From: Clusia tigrina
Taxonomy: Eukaryota; Arthropoda; Insecta; Diptera; Clusiidae
Length of the DNA stretch: 64,000 nt
Reading direction: 5' to 3'
Assembly: GCA_920105625.2 (NCBI GenBank)
Contig: OV050030.1
Coordinates: 88,755,652-88,819,651, forward strand
Part shown: positions 44,070-54,592 of the stretch, one piece after another
Numbering within the stretch: the stretch's first letter is position 1
Layout of the letters: every line of letters begins with the position of its first letter
Notes under the pieces: model-generated
The model's input: only the letters and a program-made list of their open reading frames with translations
What the model was told of the DNA's origin: nothing
The model's database searches: none
Translations under genes and position numbers: made by a program

Positions 44070-45269
44070 ATAAGTAATAAAAACTATTTTCTTTACAAAT
44101 ATTATTAATTAACTATTATACAATTTTATACTAAAATTGTTAGCGTCATTAAAACTTTAAATCCCTCTCAATAAATATACATTTTACAATCATTTGATTC
44201 ATACAAAACAATTATTTACTATTTTAAATTATATGCCGCAAAAAAAAAATATTTTTTTATCTGAATTCTGGGCAAAACTAGTTACCCACCTTACAATAAG
44301 CGAGTATATTAAAGATAAGCCCGTTCATGTGAAAACATTATCCATTGCATGACTAAATTTTTCATTGCATATATATAAATTTACAGCTTGCCCTTGCCTG
44401 CACCACAGAAGGGTTTTGGGCCAATAAAGGGTGTTGCAGCCCCTTCCTTGCAAGTTCGTCGGCAATCTCGTTCCCTTCTATGCCAGCATGACTACATATA
44501 TACATTCCAGGCACTTTTAATTGCTTATAATTAATTGCTAACGTTATTTCCCAATTAACCAAAACATTCTTCTATTTCAACGTATACACACATATTATTT
44601 TAAATTTCCCACACGCTAATTTCCGATTATGATAAAAAAGATTGAAGTATATTTACATGTACCCTGCTGCAGTATGTATATATATGCAAATTCCCAATTC
44701 TTCTTAACTAGAATACTTACTTATTTAAATAATCGTTCGTACATTCATTCCGTATATTATACACCTACATACATATATATACTTACTTCACCAGCGGTTC
44801 CGTTGCTTGCACCATCAAGCTCGTGGCCGGCGTTAATATATACGTATCGTATTTCCATGCATTAACTGCCGGATGTATGTGTGTTACGTTTAGTATTTCT
44901 TACCCACGACTGTCTTATAATTTTTTGTTGAATTATTTTCAATGCATCTTTTTTTTATTATTTGATATTTAAAATATATTTTTCTCTTATTTTCTCTACT
45001 GCGGTTTATTCGGCTATACTGCCTAATGAGCATATTTATATTACGTCAATTTTTACTAGCCCGAGTTTAATCCGCACACTTCTGCTCACATTGACTTTAG
45101 AAATCGTGACTGTGCTATTTGATATACATACGAGCATGAACGTGATATCAGTTTGGTTTCGTTGTTTTCCTTGTGTTTACACTTGTAAAACACTGTCAAC
45201 ACATGTCTTTAATTGTGTGGTCTCGTATGGAACAATTTCAATAAATTATTATGTTGCTTGCCCTTAATT
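44070..45269. other. AT-rich spacer with a small RNase H fragment
   Basis: Apart from the fragment at 44375-44530 this 1.2-kb stretch shows no gene. Sequence around 44700-45260 is AT-rich and of no clear family. Confidence 0.4.
44375..44530 (-). pseudogene. Non-LTR RNase H fragment
   Basis: In sense: KVPGMYICSHAGIEGNEIAD and ELARKGLQHPLL. The HAGIEGNEIADELA motif marks the last catalytic part of RNase H in I, R1 or LOA type elements. Nothing else of that element is seen nearby. Confidence 0.7.
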
Positions 45270-46186
45270 GTTACGACTGTTGTAACAGGACTGCGGATCT
45301 CTGCTACTTAATACGGACCTATCCAAACAACCGAGAACTTGTTTAGTACTTGCTCACCAACATTAAAGACTACTCGGTTCCCTTGCTACTTATTGATTAC
45401 CCTTCTTCTTACTTATTCTTCTTCAATCAGATTTCTGTTGGCTGCTCTTGTATTTCAACTAACTATCTCCTGGATGTTGGTTAACCACTTACTGTGTCTT
45501 CGACGCTGAAGTAAGTCTCTTCAAGGCTCATGCTGCATAATGTTGAACCATCCAGATGTCCTTGTCTTTTCATCAACGCCTTAATACCTAAAAATAATAC
45601 GTTTATACATGTATCAGTCTTACTGAGTTTTAATTATTCTTACTGGCTATTACATTTCTTTCATTTTTAATATTTTTTCTAACGTAAATAGTAAATTTTA
45701 TGTATTATTTAAATGTATATAGCGCATATCTAATACGTCTTAATAAGCAAACTTGTTGTAGGCTTCCCTGGCTACTCGTTTAGCACAATCTTGGTTTTCT
45801 CTAACCAACTCGTGCGCCCGCTGTAGCCCACCATTGTCGGTTATCAACCCTTTGGAATGTTGTATCGTGCCAAAAATTCGGCAAAAAATGCTTTAGCTAC
45901 CGTACCCGCCTCTGCATCAGATATTGCTACGCATGCCATATACTTTGAGAAATCATCTTGGAACATCAAAATGTATTTATTTCCCGAAACTGTCTCAGGT
46001 AAAATACCTACAATATCCATGTCAACTTTATCAAATGGTTATTTCGGTGTGTCAGTTAACACCATCGGTATCTTTGTTAGCCTGGAACAACTTGGGCAAC
46101 TCTACATATTTTTTATGTCTCTGAGCATACGTTTCCATCCGTATACTCGCCTAATTCTGTCATGGGTTTGTCAGAATCCTTGGTGT
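45270..46186 (-). pseudogene. Gypsy-D integrase core and C-terminus, split
   Basis: In sense: GHQGF and QTHDRIRRVYGWKRMLRDI (second half of the zinc finger, about 46180-46100), CPSCSRLTKIPMVLTDT, FDKVDMDIVGILPETVSGNK (first catalytic Asp), FQDDFSKYMACVAI, LITDNGG (second Asp region, about 45840) and AKRVAREAYNK. After the inserted repeat come VFNVGEQVLNKF and VAEIRSPVTTVV. The segment with the catalytic Glu is not visible. Stops and frame changes are frequent. Confidence 0.8.
45378..45753 (-). repeat. Direct repeat, copy 2, inserted in integrase
   Basis: This 376-bp copy of 43683-44069 lies between AYNK and VFNVGE of the gypsy-D integrase. Its exon-like 95-bp core is at 45493-45587 with the same splice-like flanks. 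Within that core I count two differences from copy 1 and both leave the frame's amino acids unchanged (TGC/TGT and CTT/CTG). No clear target duplication or inverted repeat delimits it. Confidence 0.72.
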
Positions 46187-46599
46187 CCACTGTAAAGACG
46201 GAAAGTACCAGAAGTATTTTCCGCATACACCTCCTACAAAGAATATAACAAAAACTATATGCTACCACCAGAGACCGTGTTAACTCCAAAAACAAATAAC
46301 GATGTCCACCATATTTTATTTAGAAATAACCACCAACAATATTCAAGCATGCAACCATCCCCGATATCATGCAACTTAAAAAGGTAACCACCTCCCACGC
46401 TAAATGCAACAACAAAGACAGCGGACAAGTATAACAAAACATTTACGCACAGACGATCGGACCAATAAACGTACAGGTTGTGAGGAGCTCAGAAACCGAA
46501 AGGGTTAGACTGACGACGACGACTGCCTAATAGTACAAAGAACATCAAGAGGCACTAGTACGGCTATAAAGGAAAAAGAAATAGCAAGCAAACATTTCT

Positions 46600-47095
46600 A
46601 CTGAACAGTGCAGCGACCAAAGGCGGAACACGGAGAGAGAAACACACACAAAGCATTCAGCAGGCGGAGTACAAATAAATATGTATAACAACAACAACAG
46701 CACTACAACGTCCGAAGGCGGAACACGGAGAAACAGAAACACGCCAACCGATCGCAAGCGCAAAGCTGTAAACAGGCAGAGTACGAAGAAATATTTATAA
46801 CAACAACAACAACAGCACAGCGACCGAAGGCGGAACACGGATGACAACGAGAGCGCACCACACATACGCGAGCCGATCGTAAACACAGAGCCGTAAGCAG
46901 GCGGAGTATGAACCAATATTTTAACAACAACAACAGTACAGCGACCGAAGGCGGAACACGGATGACAACGAGAGCGCACCGATCGTAAACACAGAGCCGT
47001 AAGCAGGCGGAGTGTGAACCAATATTTTAACAACAACAACACTATAGCGACCGAAGGCGCGGAGTATGAAGAAACGTTTCTACAAGAACAGCAAA
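46600..47095 (+). repeat. U3 tandem repeats of the solo LTR
   Basis: The marker CAGCGACCGAAGGCGGAACA, with changes, occurs near 46611, 46706, 46818, 46939 and 47044. Units hold CAACAACAACA runs, and the two central ones share GGATGACAACGAGAGCGCAC. They lie upstream of the TATA box and may act as enhancer units. Confidence 0.85.
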
Positions 47096-47392
47096 GCGAC
47101 AACTAACAGCAGCGATCAGGCCACACTACTGCAAGCAACAACTATGATGGACAACTAGAGGAATTATAACAAGGTGGTTAACCAGCAGAAGTTGAAGGTG
47201 ACCTAAGGACAACTGGACCACAACAACAACGAGCACTGATCCCATGGCAAGGTTTCGCTATATAAGCGTAGTGAACCAGACAGTGAGTCTCTTTGATCCA
47301 GCATCGTTCCGTAAGTACACAACGCACCAAGCTCCTAGAGACGCACCAAGCTTCGTAGTTATTTACTTTGACTATTGACAATAAATCAACGA

Positions 47393-47616
47393 AGACAGAG
47401 CCAGGAGTTTATGGTTTTGACCGACTTTCCCTGGGACACATACGCAACGCAGACAGAGCCAGGAGTTTATGGTTTGGACCGACTCTCCCTGGGACACATA
47501 CGCAACGCAGACAGAGCCAGGAGTTTATGGTTTTGACCGACTCTCCCTGGGACACATACGCAATGCAGACAGAGCCAGGAGTGTATGGTTTTGACCGACT
47601 CTCCCTGGGACACTAG
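47393..47616 (+). promoter_or_regulatory. Four 58-bp units in the LTR leader
   Basis: Units start at 47393, 47451, 47509 and 47567 with AGACAGAGCCAGGAG. In each, CCAGGAG can pair with CTCCCTGG (one bulge; the first unit has CTTTCCCTGG) around a loop with TTATGGTTTTGACCG. The array starts about 130 bp after the TATA box. The period of 58 is not a multiple of three, so it is not coding, although it happens to be open in one frame. Confidence 0.85.
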
Positions 47617-47811
47617 TACAAACCACGGACACTACCACGAGCACACAGAGTAGGGTATAATTAAAAAATAATTATATATATGTATAGGAAATAAGTATAT
47701 ACTTTAACAATAAATAAAAACACTTATTAAAACTAATACTATTGGCATAAATTTCTGTAAGCGACCCTGGAACCCGCTGAGTTTTTACCCCAGCGAAAAC
47801 GAGTCGTTACA

Positions 47812-48330
47812 CCACCTAAAGGCGAATCATGGAAACCCTTTAACACTGCCTGGATATCTTTTTCATACTCCAGCCATTCCACACTAGTGCCAGTTTGTTT
47901 ATTGGCATCGCCACCCGTATCACTCACATCTCTTGTCGCATCACTTTTATTCTCTTGACTTCTCCCGGCCTTCTCCTTCTCTGGCTTCGCTTTGGCCCTA
48001 GTTTGCAGTACTGATATCTTCTGTGCCTGCGGTACTCTGCTGAACGCATCCGTATTTAGATTATTTTCCCAGGTTTGTATATGATTTCAAAATCATACTT
48101 AGACAACGACTGGTGTTCGGCATATATTTTAAATGGGCGTCCTAGCAGATGTGCGCTAAAATTCTTCGTAGTCCAAACTATGGCTACAAATTCTTTCTCT
48201 ATTGTGGAGTATCTTTTCTCCGTATTGCTAAGCGCCCTGCTTGTGAAAGTTATCGGTCGGTCATTACCGACTTCCCCTTGTAACAACACTGACCCCAATG
48301 CGCCATTGCTAGCATCGCTGGTCAACAAAA
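47812..48330 (-). pseudogene. Gypsy-D RNase H and start of integrase
   Basis: In sense: LTSDASNGALGSVLLQGEVG, PITFTSRALSNTEKRYSTIE, KEFVAIVWTTKNFSAHLLG, YAEHQSL (usual Asp-His motif altered to Glu-His) and YDFEIIYKPGK. A linker with NTDAFSRVPQ (48040) leads to KDIQAVLKGFHDSPLGG, the start of the integrase zinc finger, where the solo LTR was inserted. Confidence 0.82.
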
Positions 48331-48599
48331 GGGTTTGCTCAAAATCGGGGACACCAAAATCTGTGGCGAGCTAATAATCTCTTTTAGCGTCTCGAATGCT
48401 TGCTGACAGTTCTTTGTACATTCGAGCTTTGCTTCTTTATGTAGCAACCTATTGATTGGCAACGGAAGTCCTTCTACGGACTATTTGTTCACTAGCAATG
48501 CTTGCTCGTCTTTTCTATTTCGTGTAATTGGCACATTTTTTACGCATTCCACCTTCTGCGGTTCAGGCACTGCTCCTGCCTCTGAGCAACGATAGCCAA

Positions 48600-49620
48600 A
48601 ATAAACCACCTTGCTTCACACAAGTTGACACTTCTCCGTGTGTAATTGCAAATTGTCTTCTCGTAATTTCTGGAGGACCTTGCACAAGCATTGCGAATGC
48701 TGCTGCAAGTTATTCCCATAAATTACAATATCATAAAGATACACAAAACAATCTAACTTTTGTAAGCCTGTAAGCCCAAAACCGGTCCTAACGCGGTCTT
48801 TTGCGAACTTTGGGTATCCTCCAGAGCGTGGTGCTAAATCAAGTGTAGAAAAATATCTAGTGTGTCTTAATTGGTCCAGGATTTCTTCGATCCTTTGTAT
48901 CGGGAACACTTGCTTGATAGTGGCGTCATTAAATTTCCTAAAATCGACGACCATTCTCCACTTCTTCTGATCATGAGCACCCTCCTTATTTGGTACTAAA
49001 ATTATTGGTGAGTTCCAAGGTCTCGCCTGAAAACAACGTAACTCGGTGAAATTATGTTATCCTTTAACATTCCTTACACTTGCCTGTTTAGTCATATTTT
49101 TGAACTTGTGGCAGTCTATGCTGTTTTTGGTATATTGGTGGTTGATCCACTCTAGGAAGGTATTTAAGGCTCTTCCTCTGATGTATATGTCAGCAGGTCT
49201 CCTTCCAGCAAAAATATTTCATGGAATGACGTACAAATGGCTTCTATTGATGCCTTCTCTTCGAAATTTACACTTGGGTCTAACTTCAGTGATTCTAGCA
49301 CCCTCTCCATCCTTTTTCTTATATCTACCTGTTTAATCTGATTAACCGATCTACAATTTGGTTCTTTAAAATTATCATAGCTAGTGAACTTAGGCCTAAA
49401 ATCCTTATCCATATAGTAGTCCTCTTCTGATGCATTTAGTACGCAAGCGTACACCTTACCCTTGTCAACGTGCGTTATGGTCTCTCCCAGATATACGCCA
49501 TCCGCTAGCTGCTGCATGTGCAAAACAACTGTCCGAAGTATCGTGTTCACAAGGAGAGTAATTACTCTTGTTGGCCTTGCGTTTACTACCTCCGTACTAC
49601 TATTCTTAATCCTATTCACG
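48600..49620 (-). pseudogene. Gypsy-D reverse transcriptase with palm deletion
   Basis: The linker (49619-49164) has YDNFKEPNCRSVNQIKQ and FEEKASIEAICTSFHEIFLLEGD. The RT has KKWRMVVDFRKFND, FPIQRIEEILDQLRHTRYFS and TLDLA (first Asp). Sequence then jumps, through a deletion, to GLQKLDCFVYLYDIVIYGN. The catalytic box reads YLYD, so the first Asp of YLDD is Tyr (codon at 48733-48735). The thumb follows with LREDNLQLHTEKCQ. The protein would be inactive. Confidence 0.87.
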
Positions 49621-49741
49621 GTTCCTTCCTGCCATGACTTTAATGGCAGAGTAAGGATTCGATTCTTATTATTATCATAAAACGATAATTGTTTCTTTAG
49701 CGCATCCAGTATGGTGCGGCCCCAAAGATTATCACGGCCAA

Positions 49742-50056
49742 TTATCCCATCCGCCGGGATACTCTATGCACTCTATGCACTGCATGCACTCTAAAACTCG
49801 TACCCTTAACTCCACTGTGCCCTATTCTGAGCAACCCCAATGTCCTAATGCAACCTCCAAACGCTCCGTTAAGCGTTCTTACGTCCATTTGATTAATGTC
49901 TAGCCCCTTTCGTAAAACACTAGATTTTACGAGGCTAGTGTCCGCCCCTGAATCTACTAATAGCACTATCTTTCCACCTACTACTTCCTTGCAGGGTATC
50001 TCGATGAAGGCATCACCTATCCTGCTCACAACGAAACAACCTCCTTTTGTTTCCAA
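49742..50056 (-). pseudogene. Gypsy-D aspartic protease
   Basis: In sense: KIVLLVDSGADTSLVKSS gives the DSGA active site (about 49950). The frame then holds LNGAFGGCIRTLGLLRIGH and ends in a short repeat, VHAVHRVHRV (49760-49790), made by small duplications of TGCATGCAC-like sequence. The ILGRD motif lies just downstream in another frame, near 49735-49690 (IIGRDNLWG). Confidence 0.8.
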
Positions 50057-50233
50057 AATGGACGCGTATCTACTTCCTAACTCTTCAAATCTTTTCCTCC
50101 ATGCACCGCAGTTATCCTTTACGATCCTATACTCTCTAAAAATTATTATGATGGTACATAGTATTGGAGAGCCTCTTGCTCCCCTTTTTCCTAGAATGTT
50201 GTTCTTACATTAGTAGTCACACGTACTTCTGGC

Positions 50234-52596
50234 CTAATTCTTTCTTCCTTTCTTTTGGCTGACCAGTCTACTGGCGTTGACTGGGCCGCTGGAAGTTTCC
50301 CTGGTTTGTTGGGATTGTTTTCCCTTGCATTCCGCTGCCCGATGTCCCATTTGTCCACATAAAAAGCATCTCAGCCCCTCTATGGTGTTGCTTATCCTCG
50401 CTTCACTTCTCGAATTCCAATTTGGTCGTTGCTGTCCACTCCCAGTGCTTAAAGGATTTCTTCCTGCGTTAATTCCTTCTGTTGAATTAACTGGCGGACT
50501 ACGGAAGTAACCCTTGGTGTCGCTCATGGGTGGATCCGGGCGCATCGTAGCTGGGTGCCTCTTATTCTGATTCCATTCTGTGCCCCCTAGGCACTGCAGA
50601 CTTGCTTCATGGCCACTTGCTTGGCATTTCATAGAGTATGGCGTATTTTTGCGTGTAAACTCGTCCTTTGTATGACCTGGCTTACAGCAGAACGAACATG
50701 TGGCTGCCCTATGTACAAACCCCCTGTACGAATTTCTAGGATTCACGGCTCTGTTGTCGGAGACCCCGAGATTATACGCTCCTCTGTATATGTTTGGGAC
50801 GGAATCGCTTCCCTCTCTATCGAAGACAGCGGCGGTGAACATGTCCTGTCTGTTTTCTGCCATATGTACCTCGCCTAACCCAGCCGTACTCCGTTCCACG
50901 AGGATTTGTGCTCTAATCGCATCTTCTGCCAATTCCTCCAGAGTATCTGTTCTGCTATTCAGCATATGAATTTTTAGGACGGAGTTGCGGAGACCCACCA
51001 TGAAAGTTGTTAACACCGACTTGTCAACTTCGTATAATAATGCTGTATCTCCAAAGCCATTGTCCTTTTTTCTTATTATTTCCTGGGCCATCATCTGAGT
51101 GAAACTCGTGTATATCTTCACATGCCAGCTGCTTCCCGATTCTAATTTCTTGGGTTATGTCTTCCAGAGTTCTCTCCTTTCAATAAGTTATCTTTAGAAG
51201 GCCGTAAAGCTCGTTCACACTGGATATGCATCTCCAAACAACCTTTGCTTAACACAGTCCAAGAGGTCCTGCACCTCATCAGGGCTTATGCTTCGCTTTG
51301 CAAGTTCACAACCTTGAATGAACCTGTTGACTTCTGAAAAGAAATCTTCTGACGCAGCACTGTACACACAGGTACTAGCTTGGCCACTGCCTTTGAGATC
51401 TACTCTACACCCATTTTACTTATTTTTGTTTTACTTATGGCTGGTAAAACTTGAGCGTTATCTTTTTGGGTGGTTTTCAAATTCACTTCTAGCGGATCTG
51501 AGAGGTACCTGACCATTGGCGGACTCAAACTAATTAGTCTTCGACCGTTTGCTCGTGCAGGCGAAATACTGTCTACAGTATTGGGGCTTTGCTGCTCTAT
51601 TACTGATACTGGTACTTTTGGCGGATATACCAGGTTTTTATTGTGTACCGGACTTCCCAGAGAAAAAGGCTCGACAAACAAATGCGAACGGATGCGTCAA
51701 ACAAAAATTCCGCTTCCCTCTCTTCACTAAATACTAATCTTGGCCTTACCATGCGACCTATCCCTTCCGGTGTTAAATATTCCGGCCAGCGAACTCTTGG
51801 AAGCAATGTCAATACTATCTGTGTATATCCGGCCGATGCTGATTTTTATCTCTCTCTATTCGTTGAGGTACTGTTGGTCGCCCATCCCCTTTTTAATTCT
51901 GCACACTCCTTCTCTAACAACGATGCTGCTTCCTCTGTTTCTGCCAATCTTTGAGAAAGTTCGTTCATCTTATGCTCAAGATACTTCTTTTGTGGTCTCA
52001 AATCTTCTGTTTTTTAAATGAAATTTGAACAATTTCCCCTCTGTCCTTTTTTGGATTGCTGTCCAGGCTTTATCCGCTACCTCTAATGGCGACACAGCTC
52101 CTCCGGCGTTTGCTTGTTTCCACAATTCCGGAGCTTCTCCCCTGCTCGTACTCGCTTCGAATTGGTCAGCTATTTTCCCAGTAGACAGTTCTACCTCTGG
52201 CTGTAACGCTTTCAATTTGTTTCTTATCCTCGTCCGGCGAGACTGAACTCATAGTGTGCTGTCCTAGTCCCTCTAATCTAGAATTAAATGTATCTGGCCA
52301 TTCGTTGACCAGACTATTGATGTTCTCTGTGTAATTTTAGTAAAATATTTTCCTTTGCCTTAATTGTCTGCGTGAGTCAACAACAACCCGTGATTCTTGT
52401 GGAACTCTCTCCCCAGATTTTGCAACTGTGTCATCCGCTTGTGGTAATACGCGCTATCCCTACATAACTTGCCGTCTTTCCTAAAGTTACGAACCAATTT
52501 TTGGATTGCCTCGCTAATTTGCTCCTGTGTCAGCAGTAATCCCTGTGCTTCCTTTGTCATATAAAAAAAATACCGGAATGGGTGGCGTCTCCCCAA
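50234..52596 (-). pseudogene. Gypsy-D gag, in several frames
   Basis: The N-terminal piece 52596-52360 is helical (LTQEQISEAIQKLVRNF). The middle is split over frames at 52215-51400 with stops. The last frame, 51121-50234, has FTQMMAQEIIRKKDNG, VGLRNSVLKIHML and AEDAIRAQILVERS, then CSFCCKPGHTKDEFT (knuckle 1, damaged), a Cys-rich spacer and CFLCGQMGHRAAEC (a perfect CCHC). The tail is basic (KGRKN). Confidence 0.75.
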
Positions 52597-52714
52597 AAAT
52601 GATTTACAAATGAAAGCTAAATGATTAAATGATTATCAACTTATCCCAATATTTTATTACATTTTACTTAATGATTTAATACAAATTTGTTTAATATAAT
52701 AGTCTCATCTTGAG

Positions 52715-52965
52715 GAGCTGGACTTTGATGCTCGTTTGTCAATTTCCAACGGCAATCTGACTTTCCTCTGACGTCTCTCCAGCTACTTCTCCTCTAATCG
52801 GTACACCTCTTGCCACAATCTGTTAGCGTGGCCCCACGGTATGGGAACCTCCACCGTCTCCTGTTCCTTCAACGCTTCTCTCAGGTATGCTAAACGCTTC
52901 CGTTCGCGTTTCTGCTCTCCTCCGCTTTTCCTTCTTCCCAGTCGTTTTCCATCCTGCCGAAAAAG
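52715..52965 (-). other. Basic coiled-coil frame upstream of gypsy-D gag
   Basis: In sense the frame reads RLGRRKSGGEQKRERKRLAY, LREALKEQETVEVPIPWGHA, NRLWQEVYRLEE and RLPLEIDKRASKSSS. It is highly charged and helical, with one stop. I do not recognise it; it may be the N-terminal part of the gypsy-D Gag or a separate leader ORF. Confidence 0.4.
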
Positions 52966-53032
52966 CCTTATATCCCTTAGTTGCCGTTCATTAGTATAGT
53001 GGTTTCAAAATTTCTGATGATAATATAATTGG

Positions 53033-53215
53033 GTGATAAGACCCGGTTTGTTTGAATTATTATTCTATAAAACACCAATGAAATACGATGAGAGTGAATT
53101 GGAAATTTATAAAAATATATTATTGAAGACGAATGCTCATAGACGAAATTTTAATATAAAGGAACAAGTCAAAGGTACTAGATCATACAAATATAAAACA
53201 ACTATAAGGATATAA
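53033..53215 (+). pseudogene. Polinton protein C-terminus (DUF8207-like)
   Basis: The frame reads RPGLFELLFYKTPMKYDESE, then LEIYKNILLKTNAHRRNFN and VKGTRSYKYKTTIRI. This pattern (pGLyELLf.ktP, then y..iL..TNAH, then G.rsyKY..ii) is the conserved end of a Polinton protein of unknown function. Upstream sequence is missing, so it is a 3' fragment. The apparent start codon is internal. Confidence 0.75.
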
Positions 53216-53244
53216 TTTACTAAAAAAAATCATTATTAACTAAA

Positions 53245-53427
53245 ATGCATGATGTTTCTGATCTAGGTTCAAGTCTTATGATATTAAATACACAGAATCC
53301 TATTAATACGTATTGGGACGATCCTAACGAACTGGTTGATCTGTTGCCGTTGTTAATGTCATCACAATCCGCTGGTAAGTTTGGGCACTATTCTAAGCAA
53401 TATACGAGTATATATATACAAGCATAA
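53245..53427 (+). pseudogene. Polinton protein fragment with WDDPNELVDLL
   Basis: The frame has NTYWDDPNELVDLLPLLMSS and QSAGKFGH. The motif WDDPNELVDRL...SQ.AG..GH is common near the end of Polinton proteins next to the DUF8207-type gene. The frame runs out into unrelated residues at about 53390. Confidence 0.7.
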
Positions 53428-53560
53428 TATATATGATTTAAAAAGAAATGATATTTCAAAAACATTTGGATACAGTTTGGATGAAAGTACCTTGAACCTT
53501 GATTGGAAACGAATTAGACATGTTGGCAGTGATGGAATAAAATGATGCTGCAACAAAATA

Positions 53561-53831
53561 ATTTGAACAACTCAAAGTCTTTCAACTATCTCAAGATTTA
53601 CTCACATCTATAAAGAAATCAAACAAGGATATATTCAATAAAGTTTCTGCTATGTATGAACTCATTGATATGAATGTTAAAATAGAAACTTCTCTAAAAT
53701 TATATATGGATAATGTTTTAGATTTTCAAAGACAATATATGGAACGGAGTCTTAGTAGAATTGAGAATTATATTTTTGAATACATAACAAAAATTGAAAA
53801 AATACCATTTAAAACAGATCCAAAAATATGA
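53561..53831 (+). other. Unrecognised helical open frame
   Basis: A frame of about 90 codons, without an early Met, reads FEQLKVFQLSQDLLTSIKKS, then YELIDMNVKIETSLKLYMDN, RQYMERSLSRIENYIFEYIT and KIPFKTDPKI. It is helical and ends at a TGA just before the integrase start. It may be another Polinton gene fragment by position. I do not recognise the family. Confidence 0.4.
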
Positions 53832-53847
53832 GGATTAGTTAAAGACG

Positions 53848-54462
53848 ATGAGTAAAAAAAGTTTAGTTGATGAACTGCACAAACAGGCTCATAAAAACTG
53901 GAAATGAAGACGGGTATGATCTTTGGTAAGCAGATTTTGTGGAAATGGTTCTTATTCCAAATACAATAATGATGTACAAGGAATGATGTGGAAAGCATTC
54001 AGTTATCAAGGAACGTATCAACGTAAAAATGTAATAAATGAATATAATAATAAGACTCATAGAACTATAAAAATGTCACAAATAACGTTAATTCCTGAAA
54101 TGAAAAGTTAATATTGAAAAAATCTTATATTCATTTAAAATATGTTTCATAAACCAAAGATTCATGTTGGAGAAAATGTGAGAACAAATAAAAATAAACA
54201 TATTTTTGAGAAAGGTTAAACACCAAACTGGACAACAGAAATTCTCAAAATTAAAGCAATACAAAATACAAATCGAACTACATATATTTTGGAAGATTAT
54301 AAAGACAATATCGTTCAAAGTGGACTTTATTAACATGAGCTACTGAAAACCACTATCTGATTGAAAAATTAACAAATCTAAAGGTAATAAAGTTTATGTT
54401 AAATGGTTAGGTTTTTCAAGCGAACACAATTCTCGGATTAATAGGAATGACATATTGTAATA
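53848..54462 (+). pseudogene. Polinton integrase, copy A, core deleted
   Basis: The integrase inserts Polinton DNA. Motifs: SLVDELHKQAHKNWK (N-terminus), SYSKYNNDV, then a jump over most of the catalytic core to MMWKAFSYQGTY and VINEYNNKTHRTIKM. The C-terminal domain has KIHVGENVRTNKNKHIFEKG, TPNWTTEILKIKAIQNTNRT, YILEDYKDNIVQSGLY and a chromodomain-like NKVYVKWLGFSSEHNS-type end in other frames. Stops and frameshifts are many. The DDE residues are in the deleted part. Confidence 0.82.
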
Positions 54463-54477
54463 TATATGTACTAAAAA

Positions 54478-54510
<33 letters not shown>

Positions 54511-54592
54511 CTAGAAAAACAATAACTTAATAATAATAAATATATAATATAAACAATATAATTTTTATTTCATTTAAACATTATCTCTCAAG

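Larger units (their letters stand above)
46191..47811 (+). mobile_element. Solo LTR of a gypsy family with a 58-bp leader array
   Basis: The block starts TGTAAAGACG, ends GTCGTTACA and is flanked by CCAC on both sides (46187-46190 and 47812-47815). It lies exactly between HDSPLGG and HQGF of the gypsy-D integrase. Its last 50 bp (CCCGCTGAG...TACCCCAGC...GAGTCGTTACA) resemble the U5 end of the Ulp1-bearing element's LTR. U3 has about five units of 95-121 bp; the TATA-like CTATATAAGC is at about 47258; four 58-bp units follow; AATAAA-type signals are near 47709. It is a relic of recombination between the LTRs of a full element. Confidence 0.9.
45270..52965 (-). mobile_element. Ty3/gypsy element (gypsy-D), interrupted
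   Basis: Minus-strand gag (two CCHC motifs), protease, RT, RNase H and integrase. The integrase is cut first by a solo LTR (46191-47811) between HDSPLGG and GHQGF, and again by a 376-bp repeat (45378-45753). RT has a large internal deletion. No LTRs of its own were found; the 5' edge near 52965 abuts Polinton sequence. Its group within Ty3/gypsy is not certain. Confidence 0.82.

Noticed and set aside
44629..45267. Two plus-strand open frames of 78 and 101 codons
   Set aside because: AT-rich, hydrophobic and without any motif; length is within chance for this composition.
46545..47102. 185-codon minus frame rich in Cys, Ser and Val
   Set aside because: It is antisense to the U3 repeats of the solo LTR (CAACAACAACA runs read as Val/Cys runs).
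47368..47616. 82-codon frame with repeated EPGVYGFDRLSLGH-like peptides
   Set aside because: It is a by-product of the 58-bp leader repeats; 58 is not a multiple of three, so the peptide changes frame from unit to unit.
47393..47616. CRISPR-like array
   Set aside because: Units are contiguous without unique spacers, the DNA is eukaryotic, and the repeats lie in an LTR leader.
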